Source: an uncultured Pseudoteredinibacter sp. | GTDB taxonomy: Bacteria > Pseudomonadota > Gammaproteobacteria > Pseudomonadales > Cellvibrionaceae | NCBI RefSeq assembly: GCF_947502065.1 | Contig: NZ_CANMYE010000008.1 | Span: forward strand, 1-64,000 | Reading direction: 5' to 3' | Length of the DNA: 64,000 nt | Notes under the pieces: model-generated | Databases searched by the model: none | What the model saw: the letters and a program-made list of their open reading frames with translations, nothing else | What the model was told of the DNA's origin: nothing | Made by a program: the position numbers and the translations under genes | In this document: piece by piece, positions 54,495-63,837 of the stretch | How the letters are laid out: each line of letters begins with the position of its first letter | Numbering within the stretch: the stretch's first letter is position 1

Positions 54495-54557
54495 TGTGCA
54501 AGCGGTGGAGCTTGTTAAGGCTCTACGGCTTAAAAAGCAAAAGATTAAGTTCACATT

Positions 54558-56531
54558 CTAAGGCTCCACAATGGCAAAAGGCTCTTCATTTTTATCTAGC
54601 AGGGCGAAGAAACGCATTAGATCAATGCGGCTTCCTTCAAGACTCAATTGATCCGATGTCAGCAGTCCCGCAAGCTTTACGGTTCCCAAAATCACATCTA
54701 AAAACAAACCATGGGATATATTTAAAGTAGCATCCGCTTCTTCATCTTGCTTCGCCAGGCGATGATGAAGCACCGAGTTTTCTATCCATAAAAAGTAGCT
54801 CTGCTGAAGATCAGTGAAGTTAACTTTTAAACTAAGCTCGACTCCTTCAGCTTCAGGGCCATTTAGTTGAGCCGCCATCGCTGAGAAAAACTCCTCCACA
54901 GGCGCATGCTTCATTAAATCCTTCGCTGAAGCCAAGCTGATCATGGTTGAGCTTTTACCCTGCTCCAACTCCATGGCAGCAGACAGGTACGCATCACGCC
55001 ATGGACCAGATTCAGCCTGATAAGCTAATTGGGTATAAGCCTCGGCTAAAAGCTGTTTTGCCTCTCCACTGCGATTAGCAAACACTAAATGATTCAGTAA
55101 TTCTGCAGCCCAACGGTACTCACCTTCTGAAACCGCTTGCTGAGCCTGCTCTAACACAGCTGACTCACCGCCCATTGCACGAACATACTTCTCTGCAGCC
55201 GCTTCTGGCGGAAGGGGATTCAAATTAGCAGGGTTAGCATCGTACCACCCAAAATACGCTTGATAGACAGCTTTAGAATTGTGACTTGTCGTTCCATAGT
55301 AACCGCGGTTAGAGAAATTAGCCGCCAAGCTTTTGGGTAACTCTATTTGCTCTGCAATTTCCTTCGGCGTTAATCCTTTGTAAGCCAAACGCAAAGTTTG
55401 GTCATGAATATATTTGTAAGTATCGCGCTGACCTTTTAGAAAGCTATCAATTTCCTCACTGCCCCATATTGGCCAATGGTGGCTAGCAAAGTAAATTTGT
55501 GATTCTGAAAATAAGTTACGCGCTTCCTCAATATAATCACTCCAGGCTAGCGCATCGCGAACCTTAGCCCCACGTAAGGTATAGAGGTTGTGCATATTTC
55601 TTGATAAAAGTTCAGCGCCACAGAAGGCTTTTTGTTTAGGTAGGTAGAATGTCAGTTCTGCAGGCGCTTCTGAATTAGGGGTATATTGAAATTCAATATC
55701 CACACCATCGACGGTATGTCTTTGGCCCGTTTCTGATACCAGCACATTTGGCTGTACGATGCCGACAGTACCGAAAGCTGGTGCTTTACCTAAACCCGTA
55801 TCGACATGACCGAAAATATTTTTAGGTAAATCTCGGCCATACATATAAACCGCTCGACGCCCCATGGTCGGGCCAGCCAGAATGTTTTCGCTGGTGGCTT
55901 CTTCCATAAAATTTTCAGGCGCTATGATTGGAATGCTTGCGGCCTGTTTAGGATCAACAACAGCCAAGGCGCCACCAAAATGGTCGACATGGCTATGGGT
56001 CATAATTAAACCCGTAACCGGCTTATCACCTAAATGCTTACGAGCAAAGGCCAAAGCCGCGGTCGCCGTTTCTTTTGTGGTGAGCGGGTCTACCACAACC
56101 CATCCCGTCTGACCTTCAATTAAAGTCATATTAGAAAGGTCATAGCCGCGCAGCTGATAAATTCCTTCGGCAACTTGGTAAAGGCCGTGTAGATTATTCA
56201 GACTGGCCTGACGCCAAAGGCTAGGGTTTACCGTATCTGGAGCCGTTCCTTGAATGAAATCATAGTCATTCATTCGCCAAATCACTTCGCCATCAGCGGT
56301 TTTAATTTCTAAATTGTCGTCTCTTGCGATAAGACCGCGGTTGGCCTGCTCAAAATCACGCTTATCATCTAAGGCAAGCTGCTCCGCCACGGCTTTGTTT
56401 TTAGCTATTGTGAACTGGCTAGCCTTAGCATCACGCCCAGCCACACCGTCATTGTCCTCTGCCCCGCAGGCCAGCAATAAACCACTAATGCCCAGTAGCA
56501 TTGCTTTTGTCTTGTAGTTTTTTAGGGTCAT
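54558..56531 (-). CDS. SdsA-type alkylsulfatase
   Basis: 657 residues from the ATG at 56531 (AAGGAGA seven bases upstream; an in-frame start 33 codons earlier is discarded), close to P. aeruginosa SdsA1 (658). A lipobox (LLAC, Cys22) is followed by a metallo-beta-lactamase domain with HSHVDH at 179-184, a dimerisation domain and a C-terminal SCP2-like domain (about 530-657). SdsA enzymes remove sulfate from primary alkyl sulfates in the periplasm. It is divergent from a Crp/Fnr-type regulator instead of the LysR gene of Pseudomonas. Confidence 0.93.
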   Translation of the reverse strand: MTLKNYKTKAMLLGISGLLLACGAEDNDGVAGRDAKASQFTIAKNKAVAEQLALDDKRDFEQANRGLIARDDNLEIKTADGEVIWRMNDYDFIQGTAPDTVNPSLWRQASLNNLHGLYQVAEGIYQLRGYDLSNMTLIEGQTGWVVVDPLTTKETATAALAFARKHLGDKPVTGLIMTHSHVDHFGGALAVVDPKQAASIPIIAPENFMEEATSENILAGPTMGRRAVYMYGRDLPKNIFGHVDTGLGKAPAFGTVGIVQPNVLVSETGQRHTVDGVDIEFQYTPNSEAPAELTFYLPKQKAFCGAELLSRNMHNLYTLRGAKVRDALAWSDYIEEARNLFSESQIYFASHHWPIWGSEEIDSFLKGQRDTYKYIHDQTLRLAYKGLTPKEIAEQIELPKSLAANFSNRGYYGTTSHNSKAVYQAYFGWYDANPANLNPLPPEAAAEKYVRAMGGESAVLEQAQQAVSEGEYRWAAELLNHLVFANRSGEAKQLLAEAYTQLAYQAESGPWRDAYLSAAMELEQGKSSTMISLASAKDLMKHAPVEEFFSAMAAQLNGPEAEGVELSLKVNFTDLQQSYFLWIENSVLHHRLAKQDEEADATLNISHGLFLDVILGTVKLAGLLTSDQLSLEGSRIDLMRFFALLDKNEEPFAIVEP

Positions 56532-56582
56532 ACCACTCTCCTTCATTTGATGATTGTTATAGCACGCAGGGCAAGGTATAAA

Positions 56583-56598
56583 TGTAAACAAATTTACA
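56583..56598. promoter_or_regulatory. Crp/Fnr-like operator between sdsA and its regulator
   Basis: TGTAAA-CAAA-TTTACA is a perfect 16-base palindrome with the half-site spacing of Crp/Fnr operators. It lies in the 100-base divergent gap, 34 bases before the regulator start. The regulator at 56632 is the likely binder. Confidence 0.6.
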
Positions 56599-56631
56599 AT
56601 TGGCATTAATGGACAAATTTTAGGCGGCAAT

Positions 56632-57303
56632 ATGCCTCAGGAATCTCTCGGCTCACTTTCAAGCAGTTGCATGGCCTTACTAGAGCCGCTATTTAAAGTG
56701 AAAAGCTACCAAGACGGTGAAATTATCCATGCTCGCGGCGAAAGGAAAGCCGGGCTTTGCGTTGTTTTAGAGGGATCAGTAAAGGTAGGCAACTATGGTA
56801 GCGATGGCCGCTACTTTCTTAGCAAGCTGTTAAAGCCCTGCGAGAGCTTTGGCGAATTTACGGTATTCTCCCAGCTGCCCCGGACACACACTTCTGAGGC
56901 CAAAGGGGAAACTAAGATTGGATATATCAGCCCCACAAAACTCAAACGAGCCTTAAGTACTGAACCGGCTATTGCTTTAGCTTTGCTGCAGTCGCTATCA
57001 ACCCGGCTTCATCTAAGCCTGGAGGCTCTAGACGATGCTAAACGCTTGCCTGTTCTTGTTCGGGTAGCTAAGATGATTTACGCCATAAACCTTGAAGAAG
57101 GAAGGATCGAAAACCGACACCTTAGCCAGGATGATATCGCCACCCAGCTTGGCGTCAGTCGCATGGTGGTTTCTACATCTCTTAAACAGCTCGCCGAACT
57201 GGGCCTGATCAAAAAAGGCTATCGCCACATTCAAATAATCGACCTTGAGAGCTTTAACGCCTGGTTAAGCGAGCAACAACAAACAATGGAATTGCTGCGT
57301 TAG
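56632..57303 (+). CDS. Crp/Fnr-family regulator
   Basis: 223 residues. A cyclic-nucleotide-like sensor domain covers about 15-125 (FKVKSYQDGEIIHARGERKA), then a long helix and a winged helix (LSQDDIATQLGVSRMVVSTSLKQLAELGLI, recognition helix near residues 175-190). There is no cluster of N-terminal Cys residues as in Fnr, so it is not an oxygen-sensing Fnr. Divergent from the SdsA-type gene. The ligand is unknown. Confidence 0.85.
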   Translation: MPQESLGSLSSSCMALLEPLFKVKSYQDGEIIHARGERKAGLCVVLEGSVKVGNYGSDGRYFLSKLLKPCESFGEFTVFSQLPRTHTSEAKGETKIGYISPTKLKRALSTEPAIALALLQSLSTRLHLSLEALDDAKRLPVLVRVAKMIYAINLEEGRIENRHLSQDDIATQLGVSRMVVSTSLKQLAELGLIKKGYRHIQIIDLESFNAWLSEQQQTMELLR

Positions 57304-57337
57304 TCGGAAACTCAATTTAGACCTATAAATTTATGGC

Positions 57338-57362
57338 TATAATCAATGATGTATCAATCATT
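57338..57362 (+). promoter_or_regulatory. Promoter-like site before the 57382 gene
   Basis: A consensus -10 box TATAAT (57338-57343) has a weak -35 (TTTAGA, 57316-57321) at 16 bases. A palindrome AATGAT-N6-ATCATT (57345-57362) covers the likely start point. Confidence 0.45.
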
Positions 57363-57381
57363 ATGAGAATCTTGGCTGCTC

Positions 57382-57843
57382 ATGAGTAATAAGTCTTCTT
57401 TTGAAAAAGCGATGGATGAAAGAGTTTCGGCGCATGTTCATGCTGGACTTTATGAATCAAATGACCCCATGCTTCGACAACATGCTGCAATGCGCGGTAT
57501 CTATATCCCAGAAGCTAAAAAAGTCGAAGAACAGCCAAGAGAAATAGTTGACCCAGACCCTATCGCTGATCGCATACATGGCTTTTGGGATAAATTAGAT
57601 AAATTTCTGTATCCCATATGCATTCTACTCGGAACCGTTATTGGATACCTGCAATTCGATCCGAGCCAGCACCCAGACAATCAATGGCAGCTTCCATTGA
57701 TTGGCTTTATCTTGGGCGCGGCATGTCCTTTGCTCTTACGTTCCGTCTGCGTTTTAGCCTACCTTTTAGCAAAGCTTGCACTTTACTTGGCAGGTTTTGC
57801 TTTAATTGCTTGGCTTATTATAAAAGTAGCTGGGCCATTTTAG
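57382..57843 (+). CDS. Membrane protein of unknown function
   Basis: 153 residues. A hydrophilic N terminus of about 75 residues is followed by three membrane segments (LYPICILLGTVIGYLQF, PLIGFILGAACPLLLRSV, LALYLAGFALIAWLIIK). No family recognised. It has its own promoter-like site. Confidence 0.6.
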   Translation: MSNKSSFEKAMDERVSAHVHAGLYESNDPMLRQHAAMRGIYIPEAKKVEEQPREIVDPDPIADRIHGFWDKLDKFLYPICILLGTVIGYLQFDPSQHPDNQWQLPLIGFILGAACPLLLRSVCVLAYLLAKLALYLAGFALIAWLIIKVAGPF

Positions 57844-57877
57844 GGCACCTCTGAATAATGCAGATTAGCAAAATCCC

Positions 57878-59707
57878 TTAAGCGCGCTGAGCCGGATGCA
57901 AATAAAAGCTATTTGGCAGCTGCTCTTGCTTAGCGAAGAACTTGGTGTCTTTATAGGGGAGCTTCATAAAACCAGAAACCCCTAAACCATCAATCAGATG
58001 AATATTTTCTAATATCTTATCTAGACAAGCCTGAAACTCATCGACTTTACTGGCATCCAGTAGATTTAAATAATTATGTATTTTTAAATCCAGTTCGACA
58101 CTTTCAAAGATAATACAGCCGGTATGATGAAGAGTATTCATATGGGCCAATACCTCCATGATCTCTTCCGGCAATTGCAGCATTTCATCTGGATCATCAC
58201 CATCTTCAAAATAGGAATGAAGGCGGCTCTCTTCTTCTAGCACCACTTCATCGCTGACATCAAAGTTAATTCGCATATCACCGCTGGCCACAAAGGGATT
58301 ATCTGCACTTAGCCTTTCAATATGTAGAGTTTGTTTAGCATCAAAAATACAGCTTTTGAACACGCCTTTTTTATTTATGGCTCGCCCTAAGTGCACAATA
58401 TTATTAACTGCTGAATTCAAAGCCGGTGCCATACTACGATCATAGAGCCTTAGGCTAGAATCAATATGAATACCCTCTTCATCCCAGTGCATGGCCAAAC
58501 CACCAACGATGGGGTAATGGCTGAGATGTGATACGGCGGTTACAAACGCTTTTTCGGTGTCGGCCATACCCGAGAGGTAATTTTTGTAGTACTTTTCAAG
58601 CTCGGCATTATTAATATCTTCTAATTTTTCGATATCCACTTCTTGTCGTAAAAATGATTTACGTGAGCTATACACCACGGTTTCCATAGCTTGATCTTCC
58701 GGCGCGATCCACACTGGCAACAGGGCATGTTGCTCATTGCGATTATGATCATGAACCGCCAGCTTGCTCATATGTTGAATATTTTTGAAGAGGTAGTCGC
58801 CTGCTTTGCGTCGAAGCTGCGCGTCTTCAGACATCATATTATTCAAGGTTCTTGCAAATTCTTCAGGCAAACCTAGCGCTAACGGGGAAATAACTTTGCC
58901 ACCAAATCGACTGCCTTGCCCTGATGCTAGAGCGTACAATGTTCCTGCCAAACCCTGTTCATCGAAGCGCGGCGAGCTAAGTTGGCCTTCTAGTTGCTCT
59001 TCGCCAATAAAATAAATATCTCCGAGTTTTGCATTGGTTTGATGCAAATCCGAGCTGAGGGCTGTAAGACCGCCGTTACCACTGTGATGCCCTTGATGAT
59101 CTAGCTGGCCATAAACCGCCGCCCCCCAGTCGATTAGGCTAATTTGCCCTGTGTTAGGATCTAGGACAATATTCGAGGGTTTGATATCACCATGCACCAG
59201 CGGGGCTTTGTCTCGCTTTTTGGCGCTATCCCTTAGGTGCTGCAGTACATCAACCATTTGCTTGGTAATACTGAGCAATAATTTAATATCTAGACGACCA
59301 TGCTGTCTGGCATAATCTTCTAAGTTTACGCCCTGCGCCCGGCTCATCATTAAGATCGATTGGCTGCGTACACGGGTAAATTCGATAAAGCTTGGTACGT
59401 TTGAGTGCTGTACTTGGGACAGCATATAGCCTTCTTCTTCTAGCCTTTCTTGCACGGCGACAGGCAAGGTTATGCGTGCAAATTTAAAGACGTATTCTTC
59501 GCCATTGGCGGCTGTTCCGCTAAAGGCAAATCCGTAGGCGCCTTTACCGAGCAGTTCGATATTAAGGTAGCCGAGGCGTTCGAGTTGTTGTTGACAGAGG
59601 CTTAGCCAGTCTTTGAGTTTTTGTGCATCACGATGGGAGAGCAAGTAGAAGGATTGCTCTTCATTGATGTAGAAATGCTGGAGTTGATCGCTTTCGATTA
59701 AGCTCAT
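57878..59707 (-). CDS. Hanks-type protein kinase with altered motifs and unknown C-terminal half
   Basis: 609 residues, no signal. The kinase domain covers about 45-310: Gly loop GKGAYG (54-59), VFKFARI with Lys75, catalytic-loop HGDIKPSN (172-179) and DWG at 193-195. HRD is HGD and DFG is DWG, both rare but keeping the catalytic and metal-binding Asp residues, so activity is possible. The 300-residue C-terminal half has no recognised domain. The target is unknown. It is convergent with a membrane-protein gene at 57382-57843. Confidence 0.78.
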   Translation of the reverse strand: MSLIESDQLQHFYINEEQSFYLLSHRDAQKLKDWLSLCQQQLERLGYLNIELLGKGAYGFAFSGTAANGEEYVFKFARITLPVAVQERLEEEGYMLSQVQHSNVPSFIEFTRVRSQSILMMSRAQGVNLEDYARQHGRLDIKLLLSITKQMVDVLQHLRDSAKKRDKAPLVHGDIKPSNIVLDPNTGQISLIDWGAAVYGQLDHQGHHSGNGGLTALSSDLHQTNAKLGDIYFIGEEQLEGQLSSPRFDEQGLAGTLYALASGQGSRFGGKVISPLALGLPEEFARTLNNMMSEDAQLRRKAGDYLFKNIQHMSKLAVHDHNRNEQHALLPVWIAPEDQAMETVVYSSRKSFLRQEVDIEKLEDINNAELEKYYKNYLSGMADTEKAFVTAVSHLSHYPIVGGLAMHWDEEGIHIDSSLRLYDRSMAPALNSAVNNIVHLGRAINKKGVFKSCIFDAKQTLHIERLSADNPFVASGDMRINFDVSDEVVLEEESRLHSYFEDGDDPDEMLQLPEEIMEVLAHMNTLHHTGCIIFESVELDLKIHNYLNLLDASKVDEFQACLDKILENIHLIDGLGVSGFMKLPYKDTKFFAKQEQLPNSFYLHPAQRA

Positions 59708-60095
59708 GGGTTTATTCTAAACTCTGATTTTTTTCATCATAGCACAGGGAACTTTTGAGAACTTAATCGAAGCTATTAACTTTAAGCAGTTTGAGCTGGC
59801 TAGAAACTGCAGATCTGACCGCCTGCCATGAAATGGGGCGGCCTCCCAGGGGGCGCAAAAAGCAGCATCCATGCTAGCTCGGCTCCTCCTCCGAGTCGGA
59901 GACGCCCCTGGGAAGCCACCCCATTTCATGACATGCTGCGAGGAAGTTTTTACAACCTACAAAGCTAGGCCATAGAATCTAGCATCGAGATTGAAATCAA
60001 TCGCCTCAACTTTTAAATGCCGGTATTTTCGAATGTCGTGATAGGGAAACTATGCTAGCCGCCCTTTCACAACATTCTACCTAGGTGGCCTTAAC
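59708..60095. other. 388-base gap with a palindromic element, no gene
   Basis: Between the kinase and bkd genes. The first 110 bases hold the kinase start region. The palindromic element at 59821-59936 is described separately. 59937-60095 is unstructured sequence with no terminator that I can recognise for the leftward bkd operon. A 70-codon frame across the element is rejected. Confidence 0.6.
59821..59936. repeat. Palindromic intergenic element, second type
   Basis: Arms of about 33 bases (from CATGAAATGGGG at 59827 and CCCCATTTCATG ending at 59930) are nearly complementary, differing at a few positions near GGCC/GGCT. The centre holds a small stem (AGCAT-CC-ATGCT) and a CTCGG/CCGAG pair. 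Similar structure and the central motif shared with 26134-26249 suggest one family of mobile-like palindromes. Confidence 0.7.
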
Positions 60096-61337
60096 TTAGA
60101 CCATTGACGCTAACATAGTCGCAGGTTGTTCCAAGTATTGTTTCCACAAATTATTGAATCGGGAAATGGTACCGCCATCGATCACGCGATGATCACCCGA
60201 CCAACTTACCGTCATAATTTGACGAGCTTCAACTTCACCATTGGCATTAAAGCGCGGCAGCTCTTGTACACGCCCCAAGGCCACAATAGCAACTTCGGGC
60301 TTGTTAATGATTGGGGTTGCCACAGTGCCGCCAATCGCACCGACATTTGAAATAGTGATGGTACCGCCACTTAAATCGGCTGGGCTGATTTTTCCACTGC
60401 GCGCTTCGGCCGTTAGGCGTGTTACTTCAGCAGCAACATCTAGCAAGCTTAAGCTTTGAACATTTTTAATGTTCGGCACTAGCAATCCGGTTTTACCGTC
60501 TACGGCCATACCAATATTATGTTCAGCCAAATAGGTCAGCTCGGTGAAGGCATCATTTACGCGGCTATTCATAATTGGGAATTCTTTGATTGCCAAAGAA
60601 AGCGCTTTGATAAACAGCGGCATCATTGTGATTCTCAGCTCATCACTGCCATACATTGCCTTGAGCTTTAAACGCAACTTAATTAGCTCAGTGACATCAA
60701 ACTCTTCCGCATAAGTGAAGTGAGGAATGGTAGATACGGATTCAGCCATTCTTGCGCCCATTACCGCGCGAACGCCTTTGATGGGCTCAACGCGATCAAC
60801 CATATCTGCGCTTAAAGAAACGCTAGCATTAGCAGCTGGCGCAGCAGTAGTCGCGCCACCATCTAGATAATTAATAACATCTTCTTTCAGTACACGGCCA
60901 TTTTTACCGGTGCCCGGCACTAGCGCCAAATCCAAATCGTTTTCACGGGCAATTTTTCGTACTGCCGGAGTGCTAAGTACCTTGCCAGAATTTTCGACGG
61001 CAGCTGGCTTTTCAGAGCTTTCCGTCACGGTGGTATTTTGCTGTACCGCTTGGGTTTCGGTACTACTGGTTTCTTCCGTTGGAGATTCTGCAGCCTCACC
61101 ATCAAGCTCGATAGCAAACAGTGGACTATGAACCTTTGCAATATCACCCTGCTGGTAATGAAGCTTAACCACTTTACCGGTATACATTGAGGGAATTTCT
61201 ACGATGGCTTTATCTGTGCTTACATCAGCAACGATCTGATCTTCTTCGATCATATCGCCTTCGGCTACCTTCCATTCGATAACCTCACACTCAACGATAC
61301 CTTCACCGATATCTGGCAGAATAAAATCTTTAATCAT
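60096..61337 (-). CDS. bkdB: Branched-chain keto acid dehydrogenase E2
   Basis: 413 residues. One lipoyl domain (Lys43 in VSTDKAIVEIPS), an Ala/Thr/Glu linker, an E3-binding domain (STPAVRKIARENDLDL, about 120-135) and a catalytic acyltransferase domain with DHRVIDGG (382-389), where His383 and Asp387 act. It forms the core of the complex that converts branched 2-oxo acids to acyl-CoA. It starts 11 bases after the E1-beta gene. No E3 gene is in the window, so lpd is elsewhere. Confidence 0.93.
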   Translation of the reverse strand: MIKDFILPDIGEGIVECEVIEWKVAEGDMIEEDQIVADVSTDKAIVEIPSMYTGKVVKLHYQQGDIAKVHSPLFAIELDGEAAESPTEETSSTETQAVQQNTTVTESSEKPAAVENSGKVLSTPAVRKIARENDLDLALVPGTGKNGRVLKEDVINYLDGGATTAAPAANASVSLSADMVDRVEPIKGVRAVMGARMAESVSTIPHFTYAEEFDVTELIKLRLKLKAMYGSDELRITMMPLFIKALSLAIKEFPIMNSRVNDAFTELTYLAEHNIGMAVDGKTGLLVPNIKNVQSLSLLDVAAEVTRLTAEARSGKISPADLSGGTITISNVGAIGGTVATPIINKPEVAIVALGRVQELPRFNANGEVEARQIMTVSWSGDHRVIDGGTISRFNNLWKQYLEQPATMLASMV

Positions 61338-61348
61338 TTGTCAGCACC

Positions 61349-62326
61349 TCAGTAGTTCAAGCTGGCCACTAGGGCTTCATAGACTTTTAGATAATCTGGC
61401 AAGTATTCTTTTTCATGAGCCAGAGGGAAAGGTGTGTCTAAACCCGCCACACGTGCAATCGGCGACTCAAGTGAAAGGAAACATTCTTGCTGTATCGTTG
61501 CCGCAATTTCGCCGCCGAAACCACCAGTGTGGGTTGCTTCATGGGCAATAACTAAACGGCCAGTTTTGCTTACCGAGTTAGCTACGGTTTCTACATCCCA
61601 GGGTAGTAAAGAACGTAAATCAATCACTTCACAGGAGATACCTTCTTCCGCTGCTTTATCAGCTGCCTTATGCATCTCGGTCATTTGCGCGCCCCAGCCC
61701 AGCAAAGTGATATCACTACCGTTACGTACCACTTCCGCTTTACCAATTGGAATCTCATAATCTTCTTCAGGCACATCACCTTCAGAAGCACGGTACAAGC
61801 GCTTAGGCTCAAAGAACAAGACAGGGTTTGGATCGCGAATAGCAGAAAGCAACAAACCTTTGGCTTGATACGGATTCGATGGCATCAATACTTTGAGGCC
61901 AGGGGTGTGACAGAAATAAGCTTCTGGAGATTGCGAGTGGTACAAGCCACCAGCAATACCGCCACCATAGGGGGTGCGGAAAACTAAGCTGCCAACATTA
62001 AATTCGTTACCCGAACGATAACGGAATTTTGCCGCCTCATTAACGATCTGATCGAAAGCTGGGAAAATATAATCAGCGAATTGAATCTCGGCAACGGCAG
62101 TTGAGCCTTGGGCAGCCATACCAATCGCAAACCCAGCAATACCCTGCTCGGTCAATGGCGTATTAAAGCAACGGGCCTTGCCGTATTTTTCCTGCAGATG
62201 ACTGGTCGCGCGGAATACACCACCAAACTTGCCCACATCTTCACCCAGACAAATCATGCTGTCATCAGCAGCCATCGCGGTATCTAGGGCATTGTTAATG
62301 GCCTGTAGTAAATTCATCTTAGCCAT
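61349..62326 (-). CDS. bkdA2: Branched-chain keto acid dehydrogenase E1 beta
   Basis: 325 residues from the ATG at 62326, which has AGGAGG eight bases upstream; the GTG at 62335 lies within that site and is not used. Features: EDVGKFGGVFRATSHLQEKY and GIAGFAIGMAAQG in the N-terminal half, and SYLPLEV-like ATHTGGFGGEIAATIQQE near 267-284. It overlaps the E1-alpha stop by eight bases, so translation is coupled. Confidence 0.94.
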   Translation of the reverse strand: MAKMNLLQAINNALDTAMAADDSMICLGEDVGKFGGVFRATSHLQEKYGKARCFNTPLTEQGIAGFAIGMAAQGSTAVAEIQFADYIFPAFDQIVNEAAKFRYRSGNEFNVGSLVFRTPYGGGIAGGLYHSQSPEAYFCHTPGLKVLMPSNPYQAKGLLLSAIRDPNPVLFFEPKRLYRASEGDVPEEDYEIPIGKAEVVRNGSDITLLGWGAQMTEMHKAADKAAEEGISCEVIDLRSLLPWDVETVANSVSKTGRLVIAHEATHTGGFGGEIAATIQQECFLSLESPIARVAGLDTPFPLAHEKEYLPDYLKVYEALVASLNY

Positions 62327-63506
62327 GTTTTGCACCTCCTGCGACGGGATAGTTCTCTGGGTATTTAGCGATATGCTCTTTTAATTCTGCGTATTGTTTT
62401 TGCAAGTGCGCCGGTGGGGTGTCGTAGACATCTGTGATCAACTCATCAATGCTAGGCATAGGCTTTTTCTCTACGCGTTTCAAAGCGTCCAGTACTTCCT
62501 TACGGTAGCCTTCTAGAATGGCTTTTTCTTCTTCACCATTCCACCAGCCTTTGGCTTGCAGCCAGTTTTGCATGCGCTCGATAGGATCTTTTTCTCGCCA
62601 CTTATCTTCTTCGTCTTTACTGCGATAGCCACTTGGATCATCGGAAGTGGAATGGGCACCTAAACGGTAACTCATGGTTTCAACTAGCACCGGCTCGTTG
62701 TTTTCCAAAGCGATGCGACGCGCTTCAATCGACGCGGTATAAACCGCTAAGATGTCATTGCCATCTACACGTATGGTTTTAATACCATAACCTACACCAC
62801 GAGGAGCAATACCATCGCCTTTAAATTGTTCTTCAGCAGGGGTGGAGATAGCGTAGCCGTTATTGCGACAGACAAAGACGACTGGGCAATTTAATACCGC
62901 CGCCATATTTAAGCCGGCGTGAAAATCACCTTCCGATGCCGCACCTTCACCAAAGTAGCACAGGGTGCAGGCTTGATTACCTTGCAACTTTTGCGCATAG
63001 GCATAACCGGCGGCCTGGGGAATCTGTGTTCCAAGAGGCGAGCTGATGGTCATAAAATTCAGTTCATTGGAGCCGTAATGCACAGGCATCTGACGACCCT
63101 TCCCCAAATCATCTTCATTACTCAGCAGCTGGTTCATAAACTGCTCTGTAGTAAAGCCACGCCAGCGAATTGCCGCTTGCTCACGATACTGCCCCATGAT
63201 CATATCATTCATGGAAAATGCCGCTGCACTTCCGGTAACCGCAGCCTCTTCGCCCGCACAGGTCAAATAGAAACTCAAACGGCCTTGGCGTTGGGCACTG
63301 ATCATGCGCTCATCCAAAACACGGATATAAACCATATTGCGATAAAGTTTGATGGCGGTCTCGTGATCCATTTCAGGCGCCTCGGCACCGGCTTGGATAC
63401 TGCCATCAGCATTGAGAATGCTTAAGGTAGGGATGGGTAAGTCATGGCCTTCGATAAACTGTGCCTTATGCATCAGATTAGGCTTCACATCGCTTGCGCT
63501 AGTCAT
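62319..63506 (-). CDS. bkdA1: Branched-chain keto acid dehydrogenase E1 alpha
   Basis: 395 residues from the ATG at 63506 (GGAGG six bases upstream; the frame opens ten codons earlier). A ThDP enzyme with EGAASEGDFHAGLNMAAV (about 188-205) and NNGYAISTP near 216-224. GDGIAPRGVGYGIKTIRVDGND and the Ser-phosphorylation-loop region GAHSTSDDPSGYRSKDE mark the branched-chain subtype rather than pyruvate dehydrogenase. It is first in bkdA1-A2-B and acts in valine, leucine and isoleucine breakdown. Confidence 0.94.
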   Translation of the reverse strand: MTSASDVKPNLMHKAQFIEGHDLPIPTLSILNADGSIQAGAEAPEMDHETAIKLYRNMVYIRVLDERMISAQRQGRLSFYLTCAGEEAAVTGSAAAFSMNDMIMGQYREQAAIRWRGFTTEQFMNQLLSNEDDLGKGRQMPVHYGSNELNFMTISSPLGTQIPQAAGYAYAQKLQGNQACTLCYFGEGAASEGDFHAGLNMAAVLNCPVVFVCRNNGYAISTPAEEQFKGDGIAPRGVGYGIKTIRVDGNDILAVYTASIEARRIALENNEPVLVETMSYRLGAHSTSDDPSGYRSKDEEDKWREKDPIERMQNWLQAKGWWNGEEEKAILEGYRKEVLDALKRVEKKPMPSIDELITDVYDTPPAHLQKQYAELKEHIAKYPENYPVAGGAKHG

Positions 63507-63837
63507 TTTTGCCTCCGTAAACTCACTGGCGCACACCCACTCAAGTCTTCACCTGAATGCTTGATGTGCGCAAAGAGTGCTGCAAATTATTGTAATTAGA
63601 GCTTAGCACCGAGCTAGCTAGGGAGTCCTGCTAATCTAGGAGCGAGAGGAAGCGTATTTGGTAGGGATGGCTAAAAACTCAAGCCACATAAGAATAAATC
63701 CCCAAAATTCCGGCAATATATCTTTTTTGAACTAAAACCTAGACATTTTGTAGTGATTAATTCTAAGAAAGAAGAGTTTAATTAGCATAGCTGAAACACT
63801 GCATACGAGAGGCCGCAGTGTTTCAGATTTGAGGCCT
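63507..63837. other. 331-base gap upstream of bkdA1
   Basis: No gene. The part next to 63506 is the likely bkd promoter. At 63791-63826 CTGAAACACTGC and GCAGTGTTTCAG form a perfect 12-base stem with a 12-base loop, right after the stop of the leftward sugar dehydrogenase gene. No long T tract follows on the minus strand, so it is a probable but atypical terminator. Confidence 0.5.

Noticed and set aside
54494..54730. 78-codon frame after the WD40 gene
   Set aside because: It is antisense to the end of the sulfatase gene, which has strong family support.
59717..59929. 70-codon leftward frame across the second palindrome
   Set aside because: Composition follows the palindrome (Pro/Ala/Arg runs). 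Such frames are a by-product of the repeat.
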